From assembly GCA_937886325.1 (NCBI GenBank), contig CALABV010000176.1:1-64000 (forward strand): a stretch of DNA of 64,000 bases, given 5' to 3'. The stretch comes from an uncultured Geobacter sp. (GTDB lineage: Bacteria; Desulfobacterota; Desulfuromonadia; Geobacterales; Geobacteraceae). The notes under the pieces were generated by a model, which was given only the letters and a program-made list of their open reading frames with translations, searched no databases and was not told the origin of the DNA. Of the stretch, positions 51,553 to 61,543 are shown in pieces. Positions within the stretch are counted from its first letter, which is position 1, and each line of letters begins with the position of its first letter. The translations under genes were made by a program, and so were the position numbers.

Positions 51553-54542
51553 TGGCCCACAGAATAGAAATTCGCCTGCGGGAGCGGGCGCCTGACGCAC
51601 GGGGAGACAGGATTCAGAGAGAAATCAACCACTTCCTGCATATACCCGTTGACAGTGTGCGAACAATTGACGTTTACTCAATCGATGCCGAACTGAGCGA
51701 TGCCGAACTGAACGTCATCGCCTCGGAACCGCTCTGCGACGCAATCATACAGGAATATTCCATTGACGCCCCTTCGGCGCGGGACTTCGATTTTCTGGTC
51801 GAAGTGGGTTTCCGCCCCGGTGTCACGGACAACGTCGGGCGCACGGCGCGGGAAGCCATCGAGTATGTCACCGGCCGCCCCCTGGGAGAAGGGAGGGGGG
51901 TATATACGTCGGTCCAGTACCTCCTGAAGGGAAACATTAGTCGGGATGACGTGGAGCGAATCGCCACCGGCCTGCTCTGCAACACCCTGATCCAGCGCTA
52001 CCAGATTGTCGACTTCTCTTCCTTCAGTTCCGGCACGGCTGCCCCCCTTGGAATTCCCAAAGTAATAGGTGAGCCGCATGCCGCGGTCCGAGAGATAGAT
52101 CTCAATGTCTCTGATGATGAGCTTGTCGCTATCAGCCGGGACGGAGTGCTGGCTCTCTCCCTGGAAGAGATGAAGATTATCCAGGCCTACTATAAGAAGC
52201 AAGAGGTCGCGGCGGAGAGAAGGCGGATGGGGCTCACGGAGAACCCAACCGATGTGGAACTGGAGGCACTGGCGCAGACCTGGTCGGAGCACTGCAAACA
52301 CAAGATATTTTCCTCAACCATCGACTACTGTGATGAAAACGGAAATCGGGAAGAGATTCGCTCCCTGTTCAAGACCTGCATCCAGGGGGCTACAAAGAAG
52401 GTGCGCGAGGATCTCGGCGACAGGGACTACTGCCTGTCGGTATTCAAGGACAATGCAGGGGTTATCCGCTTCAACGAAGAAAATTCCCTGGTATTCAAGG
52501 TTGAGACCCACAACTCGCCGAGCGCCCTTGATCCGTACGGCGGAGCGCTCACCGGGATCGTCGGCGTGAACCGCGACCCCTTCGGCACCGGCAAGGGAGC
52601 CCGCCTGATCTTCAACACCGATGTGTTCTGCTTTGCATCCCCCTTCTACGAAAAAACGCTTCCGATGCGCCTCCTCCACCCCCGCCGCATCTACGAGGGC
52701 GTGGTGGAGGGGGTGGAGCACGGCGGCAACAAGAGCGGTATTCCAACCGTGAACGGTTCTCTGGTCTTTGATGACCGCTTTGCCGGGAAGCCCCTGGTTT
52801 TCTGCGGAACTGCCGGGATGATGCCTGCCTTCATAAACGGCAAGCCGTCCCACGAGAAGAGCATCAACCCCGGTGACCTCATTGTTATGACCGGCGGCAG
52901 GATCGGCAAAGACGGCATCCATGGAGCGACCTTTTCTTCCGAGGAACTGAGCGAATCGTCCCCGGTTTCCGCGGTCCAAATCGGCGATCCCATAACCCAG
53001 AAGCGCATGACCGACTTTCTGCTCCGCGCGCGGGATCGCGGGCTGTATAATTTCATAACCGATAACGGCGCAGGCGGTCTCTCTTCCTCCATCGGCGAGA
53101 TGTCGGAGGCCTGCGGAGGATGCCGACTCGATCTGGCAAAGGCGCCGCTCAAGTATCCGGGACTCGATCCCTGGGAGATACTCATCTCCGAAGCTCAGGA
53201 GAGGATGAGCCTTGCCGTTCCCCCTGAAAACATAGAGGAGTTTCTTTCCCTTGCCCGGCGCATGGGCGTCGAGGCCACGGTGCTCGGCGAATTCACCGAC
53301 TCCGGTTATTTCCACATTTGTTACGGCGAAAAGACCGTGGCGTTCCTTCCCATGGATTTCCTTCACGGCGGACTTCCTCCCATGCAGCTGCGCGGTGTCT
53401 GGGAAGTGAAGAGACATCCCGAACCGAAACCGGACGAAAAAAAGGATTATACCGATGATCTGCTGCGGCTCCTTTCTTCCCTGAACGTCTGTTCAAAGGA
53501 ATCGGTCGTACGCCGCTATGACCACGAGGTTCAGGGCGGCAGTGTCGTAAAACCGTTCAGCGGAGCGGAGAATGACGGCCCGTCCGATGCCGCGGTTATC
53601 AGGCCCCTGCTGGAATCCTTCGAGGGCGTGGTGGTTTCCCATGGCATCTGTCCCCGCTACAGCGATATCGATACCTACCACATGATGGCAAACGCCATAG
53701 ACGAGGGGTTGCGCAACTATGTGGCGGTCGGAGGCTCGCTGGATCTGGTGGCGGGTCTGGACAACTTCTGCTGGTGCGATCCAGTTCAGTCTGAAAAGAC
53801 GCCTGACGGAGAGTACAAGACCGCCCAGTTGGTGCGCGCCAACAAGGCCCTCTATGAGTACTGCGTGGCCTTCGGGATTCCGCTCATCTCGGGCAAGGAC
53901 TCCATGAAGAACGACTACTTCGACGGTGTAACCAAGATATCCATTCCGCCGACCGTGCTTTTTTCCGTTATCGGCAAGATGGAGGATGTGCGGAAGGCAG
54001 TGACCATGGATGCGAAACGATCGGGAGATCTAGTATACCTGCTGGGCAAGACGGCCTTCGAGCTGGGAGGGTCCGAATACTACGCGACAAAGGGTTTCAT
54101 CGGCAACCGGGTACCCCGTGTCGACGCGGCGAGCGCGCTGGTTCGGTACCGGGCGTATCACAAGGCGGTCGGACGGGGCCTCGTCGCATCCTGCCACGAC
54201 CTGTCTGACGGTGGGCTCGCCGTAGCCCTCGCGGAGACCTCCTTTGCCGGTGGATTCGGAATGGCCGTTGATCTGGGAAGGATGATTTTCTCCGGAGTTG
54301 CCTGTGACCGGAGGGACGAGGCGCTTCTGTTCTCCGAGTCTGCTTCCCGCCACCTGGTAACGGTACGGCCGGAGCATCGGGAGGCCTTTGAAGCAGCCAT
54401 GGCCGGGACCTGTTTCTCCTGTATCGGCATGGTAACGGACGATGCGACGCTGACGGTATCCGGTATTGACGGATCGGTGGTGCTGCGAGGGACGATCAAT
54501 GAGTTGAAAGAGGCATGGCAGAGTCCTCTGAGGGAGTTGTGA
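51552..54542 (+). CDS. purL: Phosphoribosylformylglycinamidine synthase, PurS-PurL fusion
   Basis: This 996-residue synthetase makes FGAM from FGAR. Residues about 1-75 and 78-160 resemble two PurS-like repeats (RLRERAPDARGDRIQREI and VEVGFRPGVTDNVGRTAREA). The ATP-dependent PurL core follows, with TWSEHCKHKIFSS, FKVETHNSPSALDPYGGA, ITDNGAGGLSSSIGEMSEACG and CHDLSDGGLAVALAETSF. It lacks the C-terminal glutaminase of the long E. coli enzyme; PurQ is encoded next door. ATG 51552 shares a base with the mscS stop codon. The fusion explains why no separate purS gene is present. Confidence 0.94.
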   Translation: MAHRIEIRLRERAPDARGDRIQREINHFLHIPVDSVRTIDVYSIDAELSDAELNVIASEPLCDAIIQEYSIDAPSARDFDFLVEVGFRPGVTDNVGRTAREAIEYVTGRPLGEGRGVYTSVQYLLKGNISRDDVERIATGLLCNTLIQRYQIVDFSSFSSGTAAPLGIPKVIGEPHAAVREIDLNVSDDELVAISRDGVLALSLEEMKIIQAYYKKQEVAAERRRMGLTENPTDVELEALAQTWSEHCKHKIFSSTIDYCDENGNREEIRSLFKTCIQGATKKVREDLGDRDYCLSVFKDNAGVIRFNEENSLVFKVETHNSPSALDPYGGALTGIVGVNRDPFGTGKGARLIFNTDVFCFASPFYEKTLPMRLLHPRRIYEGVVEGVEHGGNKSGIPTVNGSLVFDDRFAGKPLVFCGTAGMMPAFINGKPSHEKSINPGDLIVMTGGRIGKDGIHGATFSSEELSESSPVSAVQIGDPITQKRMTDFLLRARDRGLYNFITDNGAGGLSSSIGEMSEACGGCRLDLAKAPLKYPGLDPWEILISEAQERMSLAVPPENIEEFLSLARRMGVEATVLGEFTDSGYFHICYGEKTVAFLPMDFLHGGLPPMQLRGVWEVKRHPEPKPDEKKDYTDDLLRLLSSLNVCSKESVVRRYDHEVQGGSVVKPFSGAENDGPSDAAVIRPLLESFEGVVVSHGICPRYSDIDTYHMMANAIDEGLRNYVAVGGSLDLVAGLDNFCWCDPVQSEKTPDGEYKTAQLVRANKALYEYCVAFGIPLISGKDSMKNDYFDGVTKISIPPTVLFSVIGKMEDVRKAVTMDAKRSGDLVYLLGKTAFELGGSEYYATKGFIGNRVPRVDAASALVRYRAYHKAVGRGLVASCHDLSDGGLAVALAETSFAGGFGMAVDLGRMIFSGVACDRRDEALLFSESASRHLVTVRPEHREAFEAAMAGTCFSCIGMVTDDATLTVSGIDGSVVLRGTINELKEAWQSPLREL

Positions 54543-54543
54543 T

Positions 54544-55371
54544 ATGAAGCAGGCAAAGGCAATCGTATTGACGGGTAACGGCACCAACTGCGAGATGGAG
54601 GCGGCCCACGCCTGCCGGCTCGCGGGCTTCGACCAGGTGAGGATAGCCCATATCTCTGAGCTCCTCTACGGAGAAGTCCGACTCGACGACTTCCACTTCC
54701 TGAACCTCACCGGCGGCTTTCTCGACGGTGACGACCTGGGGAGCGCCAAGGCACAGGCAAACCGTCTGAAATACGCACGGGTTACCGGTGGAGAGGAGCA
54801 CCTCGTCGATCAATTCCTGCGGTTCATTAATGACGGAAAACTGATCCTGGGGGTGTGCAACGGTTTTCAACTCATGGTAAAGATGGGCCTTCTCCCCGCA
54901 TTTGGTGGTGAGTACCTGAACCAGACCGCGACCCTTACCTTTAATGATTGCGGCCGGTTTCAGGATCGCTGGGTCTACCTGCGGAACAATCCGGCCTCAC
55001 CTTCGGTGTTCACGCAGGGGATAGGGCGCGGTATCTACCTCCCCATCCGCCATGGGGAAGGGAAATTTCAGGTGGAGTCGGAACAGGTTCTGGACAGGAT
55101 AGAAACCCTGAACCTCGCGGTACTGAAATACTCGGACTCGGACTATTGCGCTCCCACCATGGAGTTTCCGCTCAATCCGAACGGGTCCCTGAATGCCATC
55201 GCCGGACTGTGCAACGAAACGGGCCGTCTCATGGGCCTGATGCCGCATCCGGAGGCATTCCTCCATCGCACCAACCATCCCCGCTGGACGCGTGAAGAGC
55301 TGCCGGAACAGGGTGACGGACTGCTGCTGTTCAGGAATGCGGCTGATTTCGTGCGGGGCAATTTGCTGTAG
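54544..55371 (+). CDS. purQ: Phosphoribosylformylglycinamidine synthase, glutaminase subunit PurQ
   Basis: This 275-residue class I glutamine amidotransferase supplies ammonia to PurL. The nucleophile is in [16 protein letters not shown] (Cys about 103) and the His/Glu in [10 protein letters not shown] near residue 240. It is longer than the PurQ of Bacillus (about 227), resembling the amidotransferase domain of the fused E. coli enzyme. GAGGGAG precedes the ATG, one base after the purL stop codon. The pairing with a PurS-fused PurL is consistent. Confidence 0.95.
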   Translation: MKQAKAIVLTGNGTNCEMEAAHACRLAGFDQVRIAHISELLYGEVRLDDFHFLNLTGGFLDGDDLGSAKAQANRLKYARVTGGEEHLVDQFLRFINDGKLILGVCNGFQLMVKMGLLPAFGGEYLNQTATLTFNDCGRFQDRWVYLRNNPASPSVFTQGIGRGIYLPIRHGEGKFQVESEQVLDRIETLNLAVLKYSDSDYCAPTMEFPLNPNGSLNAIAGLCNETGRLMGLMPHPEAFLHRTNHPRWTREELPEQGDGLLLFRNAADFVRGNLL

Positions 55372-55411
55372 AAGCGCCTCCGTGAAGGGGCTAAAGGAGA
55401 TCGGTACTTCA

Positions 55412-56821
55412 ATGAAACTCGTACGACCAGAAGAAGAGTGCGGTATTTTCGGTATATTCAATCATCCGGAGGCGGCGAACCTGACCTATCTCGGGCTTTA
55501 CGCTTTACAGCACCGGGGGCAGGAGAGCTGCGGAATCGTTTCTTCCGACGGGATGCACCTTCACGCTCACAAGAGCATGGGGCTCGTGGCGGATGTTTTC
55601 GGGAACCAGGATATCTTTCGTCGTCTTCCCGGCAGCGCGGCCATCGGACATGTGCGCTACTCGACAACGGGTTCTTCGGTATTAAAGAATGTTCAGCCAA
55701 TCATGGTGGATTATTCACGAGGTTCCATCGCGGTCGCCCATAACGGTAACATCGTCAATGCCCAGCTGATTAAGGACGAACTGGAGGCGTGGGGTTCCAT
55801 TTTCCAGACCACCATGGATACGGAAATCATCATCCATCTCCTGGCAACCTCTAAGGCCAGTTCCCTGCTGGATCGCATCACCGAAGCTCTGGAGCGCGTG
55901 GAGGGAGCCTATTGTCTTCTCTTTCTGACCGAGACACAGATGGTCGCGGTCAGGGACCCGAACGGCTTCCGTCCCCTCTGTCTCGGAAAGCGTGGAGATT
56001 CTTTTGTGGTGGCATCGGAGAGTTGCGCCTTGGACCTTATCGAAGCGCAATTCATCAGAGAGATAGAACCGGGAGAAGTCATCTTCATAGATTCTGACGG
56101 TATCAGGTCCTTTTTCCCGTTCAGGAAGGTGAAACCGACACCCTGCATTTTCGAATTTGTCTATTTCGCCCGACCGGACTCCCGGATCTTCGGCAAGAAT
56201 GTCTACATGGTACGGAAGGAACTGGGAAGGCAACTTGCCAGGGAACACAGGATAGACGCCGATATCGTCATCCCCGTGCCCGACTCGGGTGTTCCGGCGG
56301 CCCTCGGCTATGCACAGGAATCGGGCATAACCTTCGAGTTCGGCCTGATGCGAAACCATTACGTCGGGCGCACCTTCATCGAACCCCAGCAGGCAATCCG
56401 ACACTTCGGCGTAAAGATTAAGCTCAATCCGGTGCGAGACATCATCCAGGGCAAGAGAGTCGTTGTCATCGATGACTCCATCGTGCGGGGCACGACATCC
56501 CGGAAGATCGTCAAGATGATACGGAGCGCAGGCGCAAAGGAAGTTCACGCATTGATCTCGTCTCCGCCCACCAGCTACCCCTGCTACTACGGGATTGACA
56601 CCCCTACACGAAAAGAGCTCATCTCCTCGTCCCACACCATCGAGGAAATCCGCAGATACATCACCGCCGACTCCCTGGGATACCTGTCAGAGCAGGGGAT
56701 GATCTCCGCAGTGGGAACGGAAAACACGAACTACTGCCGTGCCTGCTTCTCCGGAGGATACCCTGTCGAATTCCCCATCATGTCCCAGGAAGCACAGCTC
56801 GCCCTCTTCAACAAGGAGTAA
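55412..56821 (+). CDS. purF: Amidophosphoribosyltransferase
   Basis: This 469-residue enzyme commits PRPP to purine synthesis. A short propeptide (MKLVRPEEE) precedes the mature N-terminal Cys in CGIFGIF; the Ntn glutaminase domain includes [11 protein letters not shown]. The phosphoribosyltransferase site is [17 protein letters not shown] near residue 350. Cys residues in [15 protein letters not shown] and [10 protein letters not shown] match the ligands of the [4Fe-4S] Bacillus-type enzyme, suggesting an oxygen-sensitive cluster. ATG 55412 is supported by the propeptide; AAGGAGAT stands a little far upstream. The pyrE gene follows after eight bases. Confidence 0.96.
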   Translation: MKLVRPEEECGIFGIFNHPEAANLTYLGLYALQHRGQESCGIVSSDGMHLHAHKSMGLVADVFGNQDIFRRLPGSAAIGHVRYSTTGSSVLKNVQPIMVDYSRGSIAVAHNGNIVNAQLIKDELEAWGSIFQTTMDTEIIIHLLATSKASSLLDRITEALERVEGAYCLLFLTETQMVAVRDPNGFRPLCLGKRGDSFVVASESCALDLIEAQFIREIEPGEVIFIDSDGIRSFFPFRKVKPTPCIFEFVYFARPDSRIFGKNVYMVRKELGRQLAREHRIDADIVIPVPDSGVPAALGYAQESGITFEFGLMRNHYVGRTFIEPQQAIRHFGVKIKLNPVRDIIQGKRVVVIDDSIVRGTTSRKIVKMIRSAGAKEVHALISSPPTSYPCYYGIDTPTRKELISSSHTIEEIRRYITADSLGYLSEQGMISAVGTENTNYCRACFSGGYPVEFPIMSQEAQLALFNKE

Positions 56822-56829
56822 ACCATCCC

Positions 56830-57378
56830 ATGACCGATAGGCAAAAACTGAAGCAGATCATTCTTGAAAAATCCTATGAAAAAAGAAATGTTGTGTTGTC
56901 TTCCGGAGCGGAGAGCGACTTTTACTTTGACGGAAAACAGACCACCCTTCACCCGGAAGGCGCGTATCTGACAGGGCGGCTCTTTTTCGAGGCACTGAAC
57001 GACATTGAAGACATCGACGGTGTCGGTGGCCTTACCTTGGGAGCGGATCCCATCGCCACGGCCCTCTCGGTCGTGAGTTTCCTCAACGGCCGTCCAATCC
57101 CGGCATTCATTATCAGAAAAGAGCCGAAAGGCCACGGAACCGGCGCCTGGCTCGAAGGGCGAAAAAACCTCCATGAAGGCGCGCGGGTCGTTATCGTCGA
57201 GGACGTTGTCACAAGCGGAGGTTCCTCCCTGAAGGCGATACGGCGCGCGGAAGAAGAGGGGATGACGGTCCTCGGCGTGGTGACGCTCGTGGATCGGGAA
57301 GAGGGGGGCCGGGAGAACATCGAGCAGGCAGGGTACTGGATGAAAGCGGTCTTCACCAAATCGGATATCATATCCTGA
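56830..57378 (+). CDS. pyrE: Orotate phosphoribosyltransferase
   Basis: This 182-residue enzyme attaches phosphoribose to orotate in pyrimidine synthesis. It shows SGAESDFYFDGKQTTLHPEG near the N-terminus, FIIRKEPKGHGTGAWLEG and the PRPP-binding motif VVIVEDVVTSGGSSLKAI near residue 118. AAGGAG precedes the ATG. It ends the purB-mscS-purL-purQ-purF-pyrE transcript, which a strong hairpin closes. Confidence 0.96.
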   Translation: MTDRQKLKQIILEKSYEKRNVVLSSGAESDFYFDGKQTTLHPEGAYLTGRLFFEALNDIEDIDGVGGLTLGADPIATALSVVSFLNGRPIPAFIIRKEPKGHGTGAWLEGRKNLHEGARVVIVEDVVTSGGSSLKAIRRAEEEGMTVLGVVTLVDREEGGRENIEQAGYWMKAVFTKSDIIS

Positions 57379-57384
57379 CGTTAA

Positions 57385-57435
57385 GCGTTTGGAGTCTTCC
57401 TTCGTTCACTCCGGACGACTCCAAACGCCGTTTTT
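57385..57435 (+). terminator. Terminator after pyrE
   Basis: A 12-bp stem GCGTTTGGAGTC/GACTCCAAACGC (57385-57396 with 57417-57428) with a 20-base loop is followed by CGTTTTT. It closes the purine operon. Confidence 0.8.
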
Positions 57436-57503
57436 CGGGTACATCTATCTACAACACTACGGGGGCGTCGACTGGATATCGTCGCCTCCTTGCATTTTAT
57501 GCG

Positions 57504-57509
57504 TATAAT
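57504..57509 (+). promoter_or_regulatory. -10 element before the YkgJ gene
   Basis: A consensus TATAAT lies just after the pyrE terminator, without a good -35. A 16-codon open frame starts at 57519 and its stop codon overlaps the YkgJ-gene ATG (TCATGA). Confidence 0.35.
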
Positions 57510-57565
57510 CCGGCGACCATGAAAACGGCTGTATCGCTTTTTCTTCCAATTCCGAGGGTATCGTC

Positions 57566-58282
57566 ATGAAACCATCCCTTGACAGCGTGCTCAGCTTGTA
57601 TGGAGACCTTCTTTCTTCCGTGGATCAATGGTTCGGGCGGTCCATGCGTTTTGCCGGGAAAAGTGTCGTCTGTGGGCAGGGTTGTTCGTCCTGCTGCCGA
57701 GGCCTTTTCGATATCACCCTGCTTGATGCCGTTTTCCTGAAAGAGGGATTTGAAGGATTGCCGGCCGTGGTAAGACTCCCGGTTCTTGAGCAGGCGGAAA
57801 AACGATGCGCGGAATTCCGGTCCGTCTGGCCGGAGTTTTCTCCTCCCTATATCCTTAATGTCCGCCCCGAAGAAGAGTGGGATGTGCTGATGCCCGACGA
57901 TGACGAGACTCCCTGCCCGTTGCTGGGGGAAGACGGGGGTTGCCTTGTTTACAGGTATCGTCCCATGACCTGCCGGCTGCATGGAATCCCGCTTATCGAT
58001 ACCTCGGGCGAGATGTTTCACGACGAGTGGTGTACGTTGAATTTTCCGAATGAAGATCCGTTGGTCCTGGAAGGATTGCGATGGGGATTCAGGGAATGTT
58101 TCCAAGAGGAGCTGAAGCTTTTTCAAATATTTACTGACATACTGTTAAATCAAAGGATACGGGAATTGGATACCTTTATTCCTTCGGCGCTTCTGATGGA
58201 TTACCGGGAATTTGATTGGAAGACCTGGTGGTGGAAGAATTGCGGACGGATTACAACCGCGGGTTCTCAAGAAAACCGCTGA
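57566..58282 (+). CDS. YkgJ-family cysteine cluster protein
   Basis: This 238-residue protein has the N-terminal cysteine cluster CGQGCSSCCRG (about residues 36-46) and the second set CPLLGEDGGCLVYRYRPMTC (about 116-135) with RLHGIP, the YkgJ/CxxCxxCC pattern. The cysteines probably bind zinc or an iron-sulfur cluster; no function is established. A helical C-terminal part (about 165-225) follows. No strong ribosome-binding site precedes the ATG. The 3' end overlaps convergent purN by 32 bp. Confidence 0.85.
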   Translation: MKPSLDSVLSLYGDLLSSVDQWFGRSMRFAGKSVVCGQGCSSCCRGLFDITLLDAVFLKEGFEGLPAVVRLPVLEQAEKRCAEFRSVWPEFSPPYILNVRPEEEWDVLMPDDDETPCPLLGEDGGCLVYRYRPMTCRLHGIPLIDTSGEMFHDEWCTLNFPNEDPLVLEGLRWGFRECFQEELKLFQIFTDILLNQRIRELDTFIPSALLMDYREFDWKTWWWKNCGRITTAGSQENR

Positions 58283-58946
58283 CCGGTTCATCCTTTCCCT
58301 CGATGAAAACCCTCCTTCCTTCAACACGAAGCTTTCCTTCCGCGAACAACTGGATGGCCGAGGGATAGACCTTGTGCTCTTCGGCAAGGATGCGCCGGGA
58401 AAGGGTGTCTTCCGTATCCGTATCGAGAACGGGAACCGCTGCCTGGGCGATTATCGGTCCGGTATCCGTGCCCGAATCCACGAAATGAACGGTACATCCC
58501 GCGATTTTGGCGCCGTGAAGCAGGGCCTGGCGCTGGGCATGGTTTCCCGGGAAAGCGGGAAGCAGGGCAGGGTGGATATTGAGTATCGCCATGGGAAAGG
58601 CGTCGAGCATGACCTGGGAGACTATCCGGTTGAATCCGGCCAGCGCAACGAGTTCAACCCGATGTTCCCTGAGTATCCGTACAACGGCCGCATCAAAGGA
58701 CAGGCGGTCCGGATAGGAGCGGTGATTGACGTGGACAGCGGGGATTCCGTGCCTGCGTGCGCGTTCCAGGGCATGGGCATCCTCTCGGTTGCTTATCACG
58801 CAGGCAACCGATGCGTTAATCTTCCCCTGCTCGCAATGGTCTATGATGGACTGCAGGTTGGAACCATTGCCGGAGACGAGCACGCCGACCCGAACTCGTT
58901 GCGTCGAATGTACTGCGGAAATATGCGGGGTACCGGAATCAGACAA
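58251..58946 (-). CDS. purN: Phosphoribosylglycinamide formyltransferase (folate-dependent)
   Basis: This enzyme of about 231 residues formylates GAR with 10-formyl-THF. It has [17 protein letters not shown] with the phosphate loop, [12 protein letters not shown] and the catalytic [12 protein letters not shown], then [17 protein letters not shown]. The core starts 17 residues after the TTG at 58946, the only plausible start codon near the domain; GGGGAG stands upstream in purM. It overlaps purM by eight bases. A longer in-frame run continues through purM in another phase and is not a gene. Confidence 0.92.
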   Translation of the reverse strand: MSDSGTPHISAVHSTQRVRVGVLVSGNGSNLQSIIDHCEQGKINASVACVISNREDAHALERARRHGIPAVHVNHRSYPDRLSFDAAVVRILREHRVELVALAGFNRIVSQVMLDAFPMAILNIHPALLPAFPGNHAQRQALLHGAKIAGCTVHFVDSGTDTGPIIAQAAVPVLDTDTEDTLSRRILAEEHKVYPSAIQLFAEGKLRVEGRRVFIEGKDEPVSGFLENPRL

Positions 58947-59985
58947 GCTCGACGCACTCCCCGCCCACATCGCACTTCGCAATTTCTCCGATGAGAAAGG
59001 CATCTTCATTGAGACCGGAAAGCCTGATGAGAACCTCTTCCGCTTCCTGCTCCGGTACCGCGAGCACCATACCGATCCCGCAGTTGAAGGTGCGGAACAT
59101 CTCCGTGTCCTCGATGGATCCACCCTGCTGGAGGACGGTGAAGATGTCCGGCATGGCCCATGAAATTCTGTTGATGATCGCTTTGCAACCGTTGGGAAGG
59201 ATTCTCGGGACATTTTCCAGGAGACCGCCGCCGGTAATGTGAGCGATGCCGCTGATGTGAAAATCGCGCATGAGGTTCAGTACGGTCTTCACGTAGATGC
59301 GGGTCGGCGTCAGCAACTCGTCCGCAACGGTTCTGTCGAGGCCGGGGAGCACGGAGTTGATGCCGAGACCCATCATTTCGAAAAGGACTTTTCTTGCAAG
59401 CGAATAGCCGTTGCTGTGCAACCCGCTGGAGGCGATTCCGATCAATTTGTTCCCCACGGTGATGGATGAGCCGTCGATGATGTTGTCCCGTTCCACGACG
59501 CCCACGGCGAAGCCGGCAAGGTCATATTCGCCCTCACCGTAGAAACCGGGCATCTCCGCGGTCTCACCACCGATCAGGGCGCACCCGGCCTGGGAACACC
59601 CCTGCGCAATCCCTTTCACCACCTCGGCGGCCTTTTCAGGCACCAGTTTCCCCGTGGCAAGGTAATCCAGAAAGAAGAGGGGCTCGGCGCCCTGCACGAT
59701 AATATCGTTGACGCACATGGCGACCAGGTCTATTCCGACGGTGTCGTGGCGGTCGGCAAGAAAGGCGAGTTTCAGCTTTGTTCCCACTCCGTCGGTACCC
59801 GACACGAGCACCGGGTTCCGGTACTTTGACGCGTTGAGGGAAAAGAGACCTCCGAAGCCGCCGATATCGGCCATGACCTCGGGCCGGTAGGTAGCTTTTA
59901 CCAGAGGCTTTATCAACTTCACGAAGCTGTTGCCTGAATCGATATCAACACCTGCATCCTTGTAGGTAACCTTGCCGCTGCTCAC
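58939..59985 (-). CDS. purM: Phosphoribosylformylglycinamidine cyclo-ligase
   Basis: This 348-residue enzyme closes the imidazole ring to AIR. It shows [19 protein letters not shown] at the N-terminus, [16 protein letters not shown] near residue 60, [20 protein letters not shown] near 85, [11 protein letters not shown] near 130 and [15 protein letters not shown] near 240. The GTG start at 59985 is set by AGGAGG eight bases upstream; the ATG at 60021 lies within the promoter and would add 12 unrelated residues. Purine genes purM-purN diverge from rimI. Confidence 0.95.
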   Translation of the reverse strand: MSSGKVTYKDAGVDIDSGNSFVKLIKPLVKATYRPEVMADIGGFGGLFSLNASKYRNPVLVSGTDGVGTKLKLAFLADRHDTVGIDLVAMCVNDIIVQGAEPLFFLDYLATGKLVPEKAAEVVKGIAQGCSQAGCALIGGETAEMPGFYGEGEYDLAGFAVGVVERDNIIDGSSITVGNKLIGIASSGLHSNGYSLARKVLFEMMGLGINSVLPGLDRTVADELLTPTRIYVKTVLNLMRDFHISGIAHITGGGLLENVPRILPNGCKAIINRISWAMPDIFTVLQQGGSIEDTEMFRTFNCGIGMVLAVPEQEAEEVLIRLSGLNEDAFLIGEIAKCDVGGECVELV

Positions 59986-60020
59986 AAGCGCATCCTCCTG
60001 ACTGAAAAAAACGAGACCCA

Positions 60021-60049
60021 TTTTTACGGTATTGAGGCTGAAATGTCAA
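60021..60049 (-). promoter_or_regulatory. Promoter of purM-purN
   Basis: On the minus strand TTGACA (60049-60044) and TAAAAA (60026-60021) are 17 bp apart. The -35 is perfect. Transcription from here would begin just before the GTG start and its AGGAGG. Confidence 0.55.
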
Positions 60050-60186
60050 ACCCAATCTGGGATTCTTCACCGGCAGTAACGAGTGCCACGTGTGCATCGA
60101 AGATAGACGTACGCACGGATGGCCGACAACCCGGATGCGTCATTCGAGATGTCGCCCGCTTCCCCTTGTAGGCCGGCAAAAAACAG

Positions 60187-60216
60187 TTTACATCACGTGA
60201 GGTGTGTGGGTATCAT
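60187..60216 (+). promoter_or_regulatory. Promoter of rimI-pyrK-pyrD
   Basis: TTTACA (60187-60192) and TATCAT (60211-60216) are 18 bp apart. Transcription near 60223 would exclude the GTG at 60202 as the rimI start and favour 60241. Confidence 0.5.
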
Positions 60217-60240
60217 TGCCCGCGACAATGGGAGGAACCC

Positions 60241-60714
60241 GTGGAAAAGATTGTTGTCCAGCCCATGACGGAAGCCGATCTGGAGGAAGTTCTCGCTATA
60301 GAAACGGTTTCTTTTCCATCCCCCTGGAGTCGTCAACACTTTATCGGTGAATTGTCGTCGCCCCTTTCGTTCCCTCTGGTTGCCCGGACAGCCGCCGGCG
60401 CCATTGCGGGGTATATCTGTTGTATGCTCGTCCTTGATGAGGGGTCCATTCTCAACGTGGCCGTGAGCCCCGGGTTCAGGGGCAGGGGGGTAGGCAGACT
60501 CCTTGTCGAGGCTGCAATTGACGGTTTGCGGGTACGGGGAGCCGCCTTCGTGGCCCTGGAGGTTCGACCGACCAACCGGCCGGCGCTTTCCCTGTACGAG
60601 AGTCTCGGTTTTGTCGTCACAGGGAGGAGGAAGGCCTATTATGAAAACGGAGAAGATGCCGTGCTGATGGAATACGATATGAAGAGCCACGGTGGAAAAG
60701 AATATGCACTTTAA
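60241..60714 (+). CDS. rimI: Ribosomal protein S18 alanine N-acetyltransferase
   Basis: This 157-residue GNAT acetyltransferase matches RimI. It shows ETVSFPSPWSRQHFIGEL near the N-terminus, the acetyl-CoA motif NVAVSPGFRGRGVGRLLVEA near residue 80 and ALEVRPTNRPALSLYESLGF, then RRKAYYENGEDAVLME. RimI acetylates the N-terminus of S18; in this group other targets are possible. The GTG at 60241 has AGGA upstream. It overlaps the pyrK start by about 11 bases. Confidence 0.92.
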   Translation: MEKIVVQPMTEADLEEVLAIETVSFPSPWSRQHFIGELSSPLSFPLVARTAAGAIAGYICCMLVLDEGSILNVAVSPGFRGRGVGRLLVEAAIDGLRVRGAAFVALEVRPTNRPALSLYESLGFVVTGRRKAYYENGEDAVLMEYDMKSHGGKEYAL

Positions 60715-61543
60715 GTCAGTTGTAGTATCCAATCTGGAGATCTCACCCGGCTATCGCCGAATCCGGCTCACCGCGCCCCGCGGAATCATGGAGGCCAAAC
60801 CGGGCCAGTTCGTCATGGTGAAGGTGCGTGACGGCGTAGACCCGCTCCTGCGGAGACCGTTCTGCATCTACGATGTGGGGACCTTTTCCCTGGAATATCC
60901 TGACACGCCCCGCCGCTACTACCTTGAAATTCTCTACAAGGTCGTGGGCAAGGGGACCTCGATTCTCAGTTATCTCCACGAAAGGGATTCCGTCGATATC
61001 CTTGCGCCCCTGGGCAACGGTTTCACAATCGGAGAGCCGGGGGAAGAGAAACTCCTTGTGGGCGGGGGGTTCGGTCTTGCCCCCCTCTACTTCCTTGCCC
61101 GTCGACTGGTGGACGCATCGCCGGTGAAGGTATTCATCGGCGGGAGGAGAAAAGAAGACGTGCTGTGTGTTACGGAATTCGAGCAACTGGGCATCGATAC
61201 CTACGTGGCGACCGATGACGGGACCCTCGGCGCCCGGGGGCTGGTCACCGAGGTGCTGGAAGAGCATCTGTCGCTGGAAGGGAAGCGCCGCGCGGTATTC
61301 GCCTGCGGTCCGGAGCCGATGCTGCGGGCCGTGGCAAGAATGTGCGCAAAGTACGGTATCCGGTGCCAGGTTGCCGTGGAGGCGACCATGGCGTGCGGAT
61401 TGGGAGCATGTCTCGGGTGCGTGGTCAAGGGGGCTTCCCATGACGAGAAAGCGCCGGATTACCGTTGCGTCTGCAAGGAAGGGCCGGTGTTCGACACGAC
61501 GGAGCTGCTGTGGGATGAGGCGGTGAACGAGGTGCGGCCGTGA
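60704..61543 (+). CDS. pyrK: Dihydroorotate dehydrogenase B, electron-transfer subunit
   Basis: This protein of about 279 residues passes electrons from PyrD to NAD. The FAD domain has GQFVMVKV and [11 protein letters not shown] near residue 50; the NAD domain has [17 protein letters not shown] near 120 and [13 protein letters not shown]. The C-terminal [2Fe-2S] site uses Cys in [13 protein letters not shown] and YRCVC. ATG 60704 is preferred; GTG 60692 is possible. It is coupled to pyrD by a four-base overlap. Confidence 0.94.
   Translation: MHFKSVVVSNLEISPGYRRIRLTAPRGIMEAKPGQFVMVKVRDGVDPLLRRPFCIYDVGTFSLEYPDTPRRYYLEILYKVVGKGTSILSYLHERDSVDILAPLGNGFTIGEPGEEKLLVGGGFGLAPLYFLARRLVDASPVKVFIGGRRKEDVLCVTEFEQLGIDTYVATDDGTLGARGLVTEVLEEHLSLEGKRRAVFACGPEPMLRAVARMCAKYGIRCQVAVEATMACGLGACLGCVVKGASHDEKAPDYRCVCKEGPVFDTTELLWDEAVNEVRP

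Noticed and set aside
52314..53417. Long 367-codon open frame antisense to purL
   Set aside because: It is a shadow of the high-GC purL reading frame, with no ribosome-binding site and composition unlike a folded protein; purL itself is unambiguous.
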